Source: Methylovirgula ligni
GTDB taxonomy: Bacteria > Pseudomonadota > Alphaproteobacteria > Rhizobiales > Beijerinckiaceae
Reading direction: 5' to 3'
Assembly (NCBI RefSeq): GCF_004135935.1
Contig: NZ_CP025086.1
Coordinates: forward strand, 1,736,001-1,800,000
DNA length: 64,000 nt
The notes beneath the pieces were generated by a model. That model did no database searches. It worked only from the letters and a program-made list of their open reading frames with translations, and was not told the DNA's origin. Of this stretch, positions 9,037 through 16,747 are shown piece by piece. The position numbers and the translations under genes are program-made. Positions within the stretch are counted from its first letter, which is position 1. Every line of letters begins with the position of its first letter.

Positions 9037-9441
9037 TTAAGCGCGCGCGGCGCGCAGGTCAAAATCGCCTATCGCCCCGAGTTCCGCCGTCTCGTGGCTG
9101 CGCTCGATGGCCTTTTCCCGCCCTTCGAGGCTGGTCATCTTGGCCAAATCGGCGATAGCATCGTCGAAGTGGGTCTTGGCCTCCTCGAGCTGATCGCGCA
9201 ATTCGCCGCTCGACCGCAAGAGATTGTCGCGCCGCGTCCGCGCCGCCCGGGCATAGGTCGGATAGGCGAAATGCGACGTGTCGGAAATGCCGGCCCTTTG
9301 TTCCTCCAGCGCGATTTCGCGGTCGAGGTCGGAGGCCATCCGGGCGAATTCGCCGATCATGGCCTCGATTTGCGCCAGCCGGCGGCGGCGTTCTTCAACG
9401 TGGAAGCGTTTCAGTCGGATAAGGGTATCCCGCGACTTCAT
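9037..9441 (-). CDS. FliJ-like coiled-coil protein next to ctrA
   Basis: A 134-residue, almost entirely helical protein. The N-terminal MKSRDTLIRLKRFHVEERRRRLAQIEAMI, followed by a long charged coiled coil to about residue 115, is typical of the FliJ relatives found beside ctrA in Hyphomicrobiales. FliJ is the stalk-like component of the flagellar export ATPase complex. No fliI or other flagellar gene is present in this window, so a flagellar role cannot be confirmed. The gene is divergent from ctrA and separated from it by about 320 bases. Confidence 0.72.
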   Translation of the reverse strand: MKSRDTLIRLKRFHVEERRRRLAQIEAMIGEFARMASDLDREIALEEQRAGISDTSHFAYPTYARAARTRRDNLLRSSGELRDQLEEAKTHFDDAIADLAKMTSLEGREKAIERSHETAELGAIGDFDLRAARA

Positions 9442-9762
9442 AACTTGCTGACTCCGAAACGCAGGCAGGTCCGTGTTTAGTCAATTTTTCTTCGAGAGAC
9501 GATGGTGAATGTGACCCATTAAAGTTGCTGCTTTCTTACTTCGAGGCGGCAGCGCTGGCGGTTGGCGGATGATCGAGTATATTTTCCGTTGTGCCTGATT
9601 CGGAGCGGGTGGGGCGGCGTCTGGAATGATTTTGTTAACCAATGCCCGTTAACTTTAAGAAAGTGGTTCGGCCGGGTCATTTCTTCAGACCGCTGCTTCG
9701 CGGGCGGCTCCAAAGGTATCCGCGCTGCGTGCCGACCGACAAGGGAAGGCTGAGGGCTCCAA
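9442..9762. promoter_or_regulatory. fliJ-ctrA divergent promoter region with GANTC sites and TTAA motifs
   Basis: No gene is visible in this AT-richer stretch. Two GANTC sites, the CcrM methylation target, occur at 9450-9454 (GACTC) and 9597-9601 (GATTC). Two GTTAAC palindromes lie at 9634-9639 and 9648-9653, the first extending to TTAACCAA, one mismatch from the CtrA half-site TTAACCAT. Another TTAA is at 9655-9658. In Caulobacter the ctrA P1 promoter is controlled by GANTC methylation and CtrA itself; the same logic here is inference. Confidence 0.45.
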
Positions 9763-10464
9763 ATGCGCGTGCTCCTGATTGAAGATGACAGCGCCACCGC
9801 GCAAAGCATCGAGTTGATGCTCAAGTCCGAGAATTTTAACGTCTATACGACGGATCTCGGCGAAGAAGGCATCGATCTTGGTAAGCTCTACGACTACGAC
9901 ATCATTCTTCTCGACATCAATCTTCCCGACATGTCCGGCTACGAAGTGTTGCGGACACTGCGGGTCGCCAAGGTCAAGACGCCCATCCTGATTCTCTCCG
10001 GTCTCGCCGGCATCGAGGACAAGGTGAAGGGCCTCGGCTTCGGCGCTGACGATTATCTGACCAAGCCCTTCCACAAGGACGAACTGGTCGCCCGCATCCA
10101 CGCGATCGTCCGTCGTTCCAAGGGCCATGCCCAGTCGGTGATCTCGACCGGCGATCTGATCGTCAATCTCGACCAGAAGACGGTGGAGGTGGCCAGCAAC
10201 CGGGTTCATCTCACCGGCAAAGAATATCAGATGCTGGAACTGCTTTCGCTGCGCAAGGGAACGACGCTGACGAAAGAGATGTTCCTCAACCACCTTTATG
10301 GCGGCATGGACGAGCCGGAACTGAAGATCATCGACGTCTTCATCTGTAAGCTGCGCAAGAAGCTCGCCAATGCGAGCCACGGCCGCAACTACATCGAGAC
10401 GGTCTGGGGCCGCGGCTATGTGCTGCGCGAGCCGGCCGAGGACGATGAATTGATCACCGCGTAA
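9763..10464 (+). CDS. ctrA: Cell-cycle master response regulator CtrA
   Basis: A 233-residue OmpR/PhoB-class response regulator. The receiver domain spans residues 1-115 with the phosphoacceptor Asp51 ([15 protein letters not shown]), the same number as in Caulobacter CtrA. The switch residues are LILSG and KPFHKDEL. The winged-helix DNA-binding domain (about 130-225) includes [12 protein letters not shown] and [11 protein letters not shown]. CtrA controls division, motility and envelope genes and is phosphorylated through CckA and ChpT. Its partners sciP and chpT are in the same window. Confidence 0.97.
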   Translation: MRVLLIEDDSATAQSIELMLKSENFNVYTTDLGEEGIDLGKLYDYDIILLDINLPDMSGYEVLRTLRVAKVKTPILILSGLAGIEDKVKGLGFGADDYLTKPFHKDELVARIHAIVRRSKGHAQSVISTGDLIVNLDQKTVEVASNRVHLTGKEYQMLELLSLRKGTTLTKEMFLNHLYGGMDEPELKIIDVFICKLRKKLANASHGRNYIETVWGRGYVLREPAEDDELITA

Positions 10465-10488
10465 TCGGGCGCACAATTTCCCCAAATG

Positions 10489-10523
10489 AAAAACCCCGCT
10501 CGTTGAGCGGGGTTTTTCTTTTT
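10489..10523. terminator. Bidirectional rho-independent terminator between ctrA and cheR
   Basis: A 13-base-pair perfect stem: AAAAACCCCGCTC pairs with GAGCGGGGTTTTT around a three-base GTT loop. T runs follow on the plus strand and A runs precede it, so it can stop transcription from both sides. It lies 24 bases after the ctrA stop codon and 18 bases past the cheR stop codon of the opposing operon. Confidence 0.92.
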
Positions 10524-10540
10524 CCACTTGCGACGAGGGT

Positions 10541-11392
10541 TCAACTCGCGACGAGGGTGAGGCGCTGCGGCGGCTTCGGGGCTGCGGCCCGTAAAATGCT
10601 GATCGATCTGTGCTCGGGGTGGGGCACCATGGCGTCGGTCAAACCGATCACGGTCTCCGCCGCGCCCATGATGAAGAATCCATCCGGAGCGAGAGCTTTT
10701 GCCATCCGGTCGAGGACTTCCTTCTTGGTGGGCACGTCGAAATAGATGAGCACGTTGCGGCAGAAAATGACGTCGAAGCGGCCAAGCGGGGCATAGTCGG
10801 AAAGGAGATTGAACTCCGTGAAACGGATTCGCGATTGCAAATGTTCGTTGATACGCCAGCGCTCGCCCTCCTGGCGGAAATAGCGCAGGAGCTGCGAGAT
10901 CGGCAGGCCGCGTTGGACCTCGAATTGCGTGTAAATGCCTTGCCGCGCCGTGTTGACAACGCTGCGGGAGAGATCGGTGGCGAGGATTTCGACGCTCCAG
11001 CCGGCAAGGCGATGCGCCTCTTCGTCGAGCAGCATGGCGAGCGAATAGGGCTCCTGGCCTGACGAGCAGGCGGCGCACCAGATGCGGATTTTGCGGCTGT
11101 CCTGCCGCGCCTGCAAAAGATGCGGGAGGATGACCTTGCGAAAATTGTCGAACGGCACGCGATCGCGAAAGAAAAAGGTTTCGTTGGTCGTCATCGCCTC
11201 GACGACGTCCCGCTCCACATCTTCGTGCGAGCCGGAGAGCAGCAGCTTGACGAGTCCGCCAAGTCCGGCGACGCCGAGTTGCTGAACCAGAGGCTGCAAC
11301 CGGCTCTCGGCGAGATAAGCCTTCTCGGCATCGAGGGAGAGGCCGGAGCGCCGATTGAGCAACTGGCGCAAGACGTCGAAATCTGAATTCAT
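10541..11392 (-). CDS. cheR: Chemotaxis protein methyltransferase CheR
   Basis: Uses SAM to methylate glutamates of chemoreceptors. The 283-residue protein has the N-terminal all-helical CheR domain (residues 1-70) and the methyltransferase domain. The SAM-binding motif is WCAACSSGQEPYSLAMLL, followed by ILATDLSRSVVNTARQGIY and FDVIFCRNVLIYFD. It is the last gene of the chpT-che operon. Its start overlaps the cheB stop by four bases (ATGA), implying coupled translation. No chemoreceptor gene is in the window, so its substrate is elsewhere. Confidence 0.95.
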   Translation of the reverse strand: MNSDFDVLRQLLNRRSGLSLDAEKAYLAESRLQPLVQQLGVAGLGGLVKLLLSGSHEDVERDVVEAMTTNETFFFRDRVPFDNFRKVILPHLLQARQDSRKIRIWCAACSSGQEPYSLAMLLDEEAHRLAGWSVEILATDLSRSVVNTARQGIYTQFEVQRGLPISQLLRYFRQEGERWRINEHLQSRIRFTEFNLLSDYAPLGRFDVIFCRNVLIYFDVPTKKEVLDRMAKALAPDGFFIMGAAETVIGLTDAMVPHPEHRSISILRAAAPKPPQRLTLVAS

Positions 11393-12084
11393 GGCCGCTT
11401 TTCCCGAAGCTGGGACAGGCGCACCAGGCGGCAGACCCAGGCGCCAATTTCCTTCAATGGAAGAACCGCTTGGGCGAGTCCCTCGCTCGCGACCAGGCGT
11501 GGCATGCCCCAGACAGCGGATGAAGCCGCGTCTTGTGCGACAACCGTACCTTTGGCGGCGACGATCTCCCGCGTCCCGGCGAGGCCGTCGCTGCCCATGC
11601 CGGTCAGAACAATGCCGAGAACGCCGGCGCCGAAAGTATCGGCCGCGGAGCGGAAGAGAACGTCGACCGATGGACGGCAGAAATTCTCCGGCGGGGTATC
11701 GAGGAGGCGGATAATTGTGCTCTCGCCTTTGCGGGCGATGCTGATATGGCGGTCGCCAGGCGAAAGATATGCGTGGCCGGGCAGAATTTCCTCGCCATCG
11801 CGCGCGAGCCGTGCCGGAAGACCGGTGGCAGCTTCGATCCAGGCGGCGACCGTGTGAGTAAATTCGGCTGGAATATGCAAGGCAATGAGAACGGGAAGCT
11901 GCGCCAGGATCGGTGCGAGGTCATTGAGCACGACTGGCAAAGCCTGCGGACCGCCCGTTGACGCGCCAATAACGATCACCGCGGGCCGCGGCGCCTGCTC
12001 AAGCTCACTCAACTCGCGCACGGACACTGCCGCCGGCGATGCGCTGGCTCGGTCGAGATCCAGATTATTGCCCCGGTGACCCAT
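11389..12084 (-). CDS. cheB: CheB-type protein-glutamate methylesterase without receiver domain
   Basis: A 231-residue protein consisting only of a CheB methylesterase domain after about 33 non-conserved residues. The catalytic triad is recognisable as Ser42 (GASTGGPQ), His70 (ALHIPAEF) and Asp166 (GMGSDGLAG); the His-Asp spacing equals that of classical CheB. Normal CheB proteins are about 350 residues and carry an N-terminal receiver domain that gates the esterase, which is missing here. The adjacent single-domain CheY could supply this control, but that is inference. It overlaps cheR by four bases. Confidence 0.93.
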   Translation of the reverse strand: MGHRGNNLDLDRASASPAAVSVRELSELEQAPRPAVIVIGASTGGPQALPVVLNDLAPILAQLPVLIALHIPAEFTHTVAAWIEAATGLPARLARDGEEILPGHAYLSPGDRHISIARKGESTIIRLLDTPPENFCRPSVDVLFRSAADTFGAGVLGIVLTGMGSDGLAGTREIVAAKGTVVAQDAASSAVWGMPRLVASEGLAQAVLPLKEIGAWVCRLVRLSQLREKRP

Positions 12085-12114
12085 ACGAGCATGCCATTTT
12101 AAATCGACGCAGAA

Positions 12115-12492
12115 TCAAGCAGCGGAATCGAGCAGGCCAATCTCTTCCAGTTTCGATTGCAGAATCTGCTTGTCGAAGGGCTTCATGATGTATTCGTCAG
12201 CGCCGGCATGGATCGCACGGGCGATATGCGCGACGTCGTTCTCCGTCGTGCAGAAGACGACCTTCGGCTTGAGGCCCTCGGGCATCTTGCGGAGCTCGTG
12301 CAGGAACTCGAAGCCGTCCATGACCGGCATGTTCCAGTCGAGCAGGATCGCGTCGGGCATGAAAAAGGTGCAGGCGTTGAGCGCCTTGCGGCCGTCTTCG
12401 GCCTCTACGGTTTGAAAGTTCATTCCTTCAAGTATGCGTCGCGCAACTTTCCGGATTACGGTCGAATCATCGACCACCAGGATCTGTTTCAT
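12115..12492 (-). CDS. cheY: Single-domain response regulator, CheY-like
   Basis: A 125-residue receiver domain with the acidic pair in VVDDS, phosphoacceptor Asp52 (ILLDWNMPVMDGFE), the switch threonine in CTTEND and Lys104 (MKPFD). It should accept phosphate from CheA encoded two genes upstream. The start at 12492 follows a GAGGAAG ribosome binding site; an apparent extension to 12570 is not supported. Whether it drives a flagellar motor or another output is unclear, because no flagellar operon is nearby. Confidence 0.93.
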   Translation of the reverse strand: MKQILVVDDSTVIRKVARRILEGMNFQTVEAEDGRKALNACTFFMPDAILLDWNMPVMDGFEFLHELRKMPEGLKPKVVFCTTENDVAHIARAIHAGADEYIMKPFDKQILQSKLEEIGLLDSAA

Positions 12493-12538
12493 GCTGTCTT
12501 CCTCACATCCCGTCCTGTCGTTTGCCCGTCGCGATGCG

Positions 12539-13027
12539 TCACAAGTGACGCGGGAAATCGAAAACGGCACTCACGTCGAGCAGGGAAAGAATCTCAGTCT
12601 CGAGACGATAGGCCGCTTTGGTAAACTTTGCCCTGCGTTCCCCAAGGTGAGGGGGCAGTAAAATTTCGGTTTTCGGGTCGAGATGGATGACGTCGCCGAC
12701 CTCGTCGACGACCAGCGCGAAATTCTCGCCGCGATGATCCATGCCTACAGCCAAGGTTGAGCGGGTCTCCGGCGGCTCCGGCAGATTGAGCCGGCGGCGC
12801 AGGCTGACGGCGGTCACGATCTTGCCGCGCAGATTGACGAGCCCGATAATCTCCCGCGGCCCCAGCGGCACGGGCGTGACGGCCTCTATCCCGAAGATCG
12901 TCTGGACGCTGTCGACCGGCAGGCCAAAGGCTTCCCCGCCGACGAAGACGATGAAGCATTGCAAATGCGCTGTCTCGCCCACGGCCTTCGCAGCCGGGCT
13001 CGGGTGCTGGGTCGAAATCTGTGTCAT
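12539..13027 (-). CDS. cheW: Chemotaxis coupling protein CheW
   Basis: A 162-residue CheW domain. It includes CFIVFVGGEAFGLPVDSVQTIF, VPLGPREIIGLVNLRGKIVTAVSLRRRL and a C-terminal DEVGDVIHL segment. CheW bridges chemoreceptors and the CheA kinase. The start codon at 13027 overlaps the cheA stop by four bases (ATGA), which decides the start and argues for translational coupling. The tail ending in FDFPRHL is slightly longer than minimal CheW proteins. Confidence 0.93.
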   Translation of the reverse strand: MTQISTQHPSPAAKAVGETAHLQCFIVFVGGEAFGLPVDSVQTIFGIEAVTPVPLGPREIIGLVNLRGKIVTAVSLRRRLNLPEPPETRSTLAVGMDHRGENFALVVDEVGDVIHLDPKTEILLPPHLGERRAKFTKAAYRLETEILSLLDVSAVFDFPRHL

Positions 13028-15603
13028 GCCGCGGCCGATCCGATGACGGTTTTTTCCAGGTCGTTCTTGTGGAGATGGCGCAGTTCCAGAACGTCGCCCA
13101 GCATCTTGACGAGCGCGGGCCGATCGAACTTGCCGACCGCGCCACACATGCCGGATTCCCGCGCCGCTTGCAGAACCGTCGGCGCGGCATGTGCCGCCAG
13201 GGCGATGATCGGCAGGTCGCGATGGCGCGGTTCGCGCGTCAACCGGCGCGCCAACTCGTAGCCGCTCATCTGCGGCATGTCGGTATCTGTCACCACGGCG
13301 TCGAAGTGCGCGCCTTTTTCAAACATCGTCAGCGCTTCAGAGGCTGAAGCGGCGGTATTGACGCAGTAACCGGCGGCGATGATCAGCGGCGCCAGCATGT
13401 CGCGGAAGAATGGTTTGTCGTCGACGAGGAGGATATGGAACTGGTGGGCGACGCCGCGCGAATAGGCGTTCGGCCGGCCGATCTGCATGAAGTAGGTGGC
13501 ATCGAGCACTTCGGCGATCTCGCCGCGAATCTCGGCTGTGCCGATGATGCCGGGCGATGTGCTCGCGATCTCGATGGTCAGGCGCGCCTCCACGACATCG
13601 ATGATCTGCTCGATCAGCAGGCCCAGGCTCTCGCCGCCGATGCCGAGCACGAGAACTGGGTTGACCGCCTGAAGCTGGGCTTCAGTCGTGGAAAAGAGCG
13701 GCACGAGCGGCATCAGATGCGACTGGTGCTGAACGACCATGAGGCCGTCCGAGGTGCGGATATCCGCGGCGGGAATCGATTCGATCCGAACGACGAGCGA
13801 CAGCGGCAGGGCCTTCAGAGCGCCCGCCCCCGCGCGGAAGAGAACGAAGCGCGTCGTCTCGTCCGCCGGCGTGAAAGTCTCGACGACGCGGCCGACCGTA
13901 TAGTCGTTGGTGCGCTCGAAGCCCATGCGGGCCGCAATGCCGGTCGGGTCCAGGATCAGCACGACGGAGCCGTCGCCGAGGATCGTATGGCCGGAAAAAA
14001 CCTCGAGCTCCGAGAGCGAACTGCCGAGCGGCTTGACGACGATTTCCTGCACGTCGGTCACGGCATCGACCAGAACGCCGAAGGCGCGGTTGTTGACGCG
14101 CATGACGATGACGAGATCGCCGGACGCGGGGCCGGAGCCGGAATCGATTTCAAGAATGGTGCTCAGCGCCACGACGGGCAGGATGTCTTCGCGCAGCCGC
14201 AGAACCAGGCTTCCCTGGAGGTCTTCAAGCGTGTGGATGCCGGCCTCGCCGAGGCCGACAGCCTCGACGACCGAATGTTGCGGCAAGGAGAAGCGATGAC
14301 CGCAGGCCTCGACGATGAGTGCGGGCGTGATCGCCAGGGTGAGCGGAATCTTCAGCGTGAAGCTGGTGCCCTTGCCAGGCACCGTCGTCAGCGAGATCGC
14401 GCCGCCGATCGCTTCGATATTGTCGCGCACGATGTCCATCCCGACACCGCGACCCGAAATGCTGGTGACCGCGGCGGCGGTCGAGAAGTCCGGCGCGAAA
14501 ATAAAACGGCCGACGTCTTCGTCGGAGAGTTCTTTGGCCTCGCTGGCGGACACGAGCCCTTTCGCGATGGCCTTGGCGCGAATTTTCTGCACGTCCAGGC
14601 CGCGGCCATCGTCGGAAACATCGATGGTGATATAGCCCGCTTCGTGGGTTGCGGCGACGCGGATGGTGCCTTCTTCCGGCTTGCCGAGCGCCAGCCGCTC
14701 CGCCGGGGTTTCGATGCCGTGGTCGGCGCAATTGCGCAGCAAATGCGTCAGCGGATCGCGAATGAGTTCGATGAGCTGGCGGTCGAGTTCGGTATCGGCG
14801 CCCTCTGTGACGAGATGCAGCTTCTTCTTCAGCTCGACGGCGAGCTCGCGCACGAGCCGGGGCAAGCTCGCGAAGAGGCGGCCGACGGATTGCATCCGCG
14901 CCCGCATCACGGCGTCTTGTAAATCCGTCGTCAGGCTGGAGAGGCGCTGCAACGGCGTCTTGATGACCGCATCGTCCTGATGGCGCGTAATCTCAAGGAG
15001 CTGATTGCGGGTCAGCACCAGCTCGGAGACGAGGAGCATGATGCGCTCAAGTGCGCTAACCGAGACGCGGATGGTCTCCGGCCGCGTTTGCGCGGGGGCG
15101 TGAGCGGGCGTGCGGATTTCCTTGCGCGTCGGGCCGGCCTTCTCATCTTCCGCCTTGTCAGCTTCCGCTTTGGCGGGTTCGATGGCGGCTGGGGCGGGCG
15201 CGGCCTCTCCCGGCTCGCGCGAGGAGGTTGAGAAGTCGGCATGGGTCTGCAAGGCGGCGATCAGATCATCGTCGGTGCCGCCGGGCTCTTTTCCCGTAGC
15301 GGCAAGGGCGGCAAGAATATTTTTTACGCGGTCGACCGCCGCCAATGTCAGCGACACGGTTTCGGCGGTCGCCGGTGCCCCGTCGCGCAATTTGCTGATC
15401 AGCGATTCAGTGACATGCGTCAGATGTTCGAGGCGGGGCAAACCGAGAAAGCCGCATGTTCCCTTGATCGTATGGAACAGACGGAAAATCCGGATGATCG
15501 CCTCGCGATCTGCCGGATCCCGCTCGAACAGTACCAATTGCTCGCCAGCGGCCTCGATATGCTCGCTCGTCTCGACGAGAAAATCGTTGAGCAGGTCGTC
15601 CAT
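13024..15603 (-). CDS. cheA: Hybrid chemotaxis histidine kinase CheA with C-terminal receiver
   Basis: An 859-residue kinase. Domains in order are: Hpt (1-110, phospho-His44 in FHTIKGTCGF), an Ala/Glu-rich linker, the P3 dimerisation region (about 180-245), the HATPase core (DDGRGLD, SGRGVGMDIV, GKGTSFTLKIPL), a CheW-like domain around 420-560, a second CheW-like segment around 585-725, and a receiver domain from about 735 with candidate phosphoacceptor Asp773 (TDTDMPQMSGYE). The fused receiver is not in E. coli CheA but is known in other CheA families. The gene lies directly downstream of chpT. Confidence 0.95.
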   Translation of the reverse strand: MDDLLNDFLVETSEHIEAAGEQLVLFERDPADREAIIRIFRLFHTIKGTCGFLGLPRLEHLTHVTESLISKLRDGAPATAETVSLTLAAVDRVKNILAALAATGKEPGGTDDDLIAALQTHADFSTSSREPGEAAPAPAAIEPAKAEADKAEDEKAGPTRKEIRTPAHAPAQTRPETIRVSVSALERIMLLVSELVLTRNQLLEITRHQDDAVIKTPLQRLSSLTTDLQDAVMRARMQSVGRLFASLPRLVRELAVELKKKLHLVTEGADTELDRQLIELIRDPLTHLLRNCADHGIETPAERLALGKPEEGTIRVAATHEAGYITIDVSDDGRGLDVQKIRAKAIAKGLVSASEAKELSDEDVGRFIFAPDFSTAAAVTSISGRGVGMDIVRDNIEAIGGAISLTTVPGKGTSFTLKIPLTLAITPALIVEACGHRFSLPQHSVVEAVGLGEAGIHTLEDLQGSLVLRLREDILPVVALSTILEIDSGSGPASGDLVIVMRVNNRAFGVLVDAVTDVQEIVVKPLGSSLSELEVFSGHTILGDGSVVLILDPTGIAARMGFERTNDYTVGRVVETFTPADETTRFVLFRAGAGALKALPLSLVVRIESIPAADIRTSDGLMVVQHQSHLMPLVPLFSTTEAQLQAVNPVLVLGIGGESLGLLIEQIIDVVEARLTIEIASTSPGIIGTAEIRGEIAEVLDATYFMQIGRPNAYSRGVAHQFHILLVDDKPFFRDMLAPLIIAAGYCVNTAASASEALTMFEKGAHFDAVVTDTDMPQMSGYELARRLTREPRHRDLPIIALAAHAAPTVLQAARESGMCGAVGKFDRPALVKMLGDVLELRHLHKNDLEKTVIGSAAA

Positions 15604-15743
15604 CGCTGCGCCAAATCTCCAGCCGAGGACAGGCCCGGCGCAGAACTATCGCGCAGAATGGGTTAAGGAGCGTTGAAAAAGACCGCAGACCGACCCGCCG
15701 GAAAGAGCGAACCGATTGATATTCAAATTTTATTTAGTTTTAA

Positions 15744-16415
15744 TCAGGCCGTTGCATTGGCAAGAGCGGCGGTTGATGCGGGGCAGGCTTCGATCCGGAC
15801 TTTTTCGGTTGTCGCCTCGACCGTCAGCGTCAGTTCGGCAGCCCGCGCGATAAGACCCGCATAAAAGGCCTGGATGCCATGCGCATCGACCTGGTTGTTC
15901 TCGGGCGTTCCGGCAAGAAGATGCGGAACATGACTCGCCAGGCGGGCATTGATGCCGGTGGCTTCGACATCGATGCGCGGGGTGGGCTCGCTTGTATCGA
16001 CATTCACCGCGATCACGCCGCCGCGCGGGATTGCTGCGGCCGCGATCAGGCAAAGATTCAAGATCAACTTGACCTTGTCCTTCGCCATCAGCACGCGCGG
16101 AACGTTCCAGGCGAGCTTCGTGCGATCGTCCTCCAGGAGGCCGCGGGTCACCTTTTCGGCGTCGCCCGTATCTATCGCCGCGCCCGCAGAGCCTGCTGCG
16201 CCGAACGCCAGACGGCAGAATTGCAGCCGCGCTGACGCCGTGTGTGCGCTCTTCTTGACGAGGTCGAGCGCGAAGCCCCGCATCTCCGGATCTTTCTCCT
16301 CGTCGAGCATCTCGAGCCCGTTGACGATGGCGCCGACCGGGCTGATCACATCGTGGCAGACGCGCGAGCAGAGCAATGCGGCGAGGTCGAGAGGGCCGAG
16401 CGCGAATTCCGTCAT
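15744..16415 (-). CDS. chpT: Histidine phosphotransferase ChpT
   Basis: A 223-residue protein like a degenerate histidine kinase core, recognisable by LAALLCSRVCHDVISPVGAIVNGLEML with the phospho-accepting His21. In Caulobacter, ChpT shuttles phosphate from CckA to CtrA and CpdR. It is the first gene of the run chpT-cheA-cheW-cheY-cheB-cheR; about 140 bases separate it from cheA, so an additional promoter before cheA is possible. Its presence 6 kb from ctrA ties both genes of the phosphorelay to the same locus. Confidence 0.9.
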   Translation of the reverse strand: MTEFALGPLDLAALLCSRVCHDVISPVGAIVNGLEMLDEEKDPEMRGFALDLVKKSAHTASARLQFCRLAFGAAGSAGAAIDTGDAEKVTRGLLEDDRTKLAWNVPRVLMAKDKVKLILNLCLIAAAAIPRGGVIAVNVDTSEPTPRIDVEATGINARLASHVPHLLAGTPENNQVDAHGIQAFYAGLIARAAELTLTVEATTEKVRIEACPASTAALANATA

Positions 16416-16747
16416 GTTGCGTCCCTTGGATGATCCAACACGAGTCTGCGGTGATGCCGCGAAAGACTCTTTTTCTGGCGATGCCGGCGTCTAATCACGA
16501 ACGCTGATGGCCGAATCCATTCTGTTGCGCTGCGGTAGATCGGCAGAAATTCTTCGCAGGTGCAAGATAAATCTCTGATCCATTCCAAAGGCAACCGGTC
16601 ACGAATCGACTTGCGCGCCGATGGCATTTTGTTACACCCCGTGCCAATGTTTGCAAACATTGCGGCGTTGGGCCTTCAACAAGCCTTCGCAAGTTAATAT
16701 GTCACTGGTCGGCGGCTCCGTGCAGCGCCGCCAGCGTGCGAGACCCG
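16416..16747. other. Divergent region between chpT and cysQ
   Basis: About 330 bases without a convincing gene. It separates leftward chpT and rightward cysQ and so must contain at least one promoter. The striking element is the 18-base perfect palindrome at 16645-16662. No full TTAA-N7-TTAA CtrA box is present. Confidence 0.6.
16645..16662. promoter_or_regulatory. 18-base perfect palindrome, candidate operator
   Basis: CAATGTTTGCAAACATTG is a perfect inverted repeat without spacer, 85 bases before the cysQ start and 230 bases before chpT. The central TTTGCAAA resembles sites bound by RamB/PccR-type regulators, but those usually occur as spaced pairs. No regulator gene for it is in the window. 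Confidence 0.5.

Noticed and set aside
13435-14922. Long plus-strand frame opposite cheA
   Set aside because: It is a mirror of cheA codons, low-complexity Arg/Asp/Gly-rich, while cheA on the minus strand has all expected domains.
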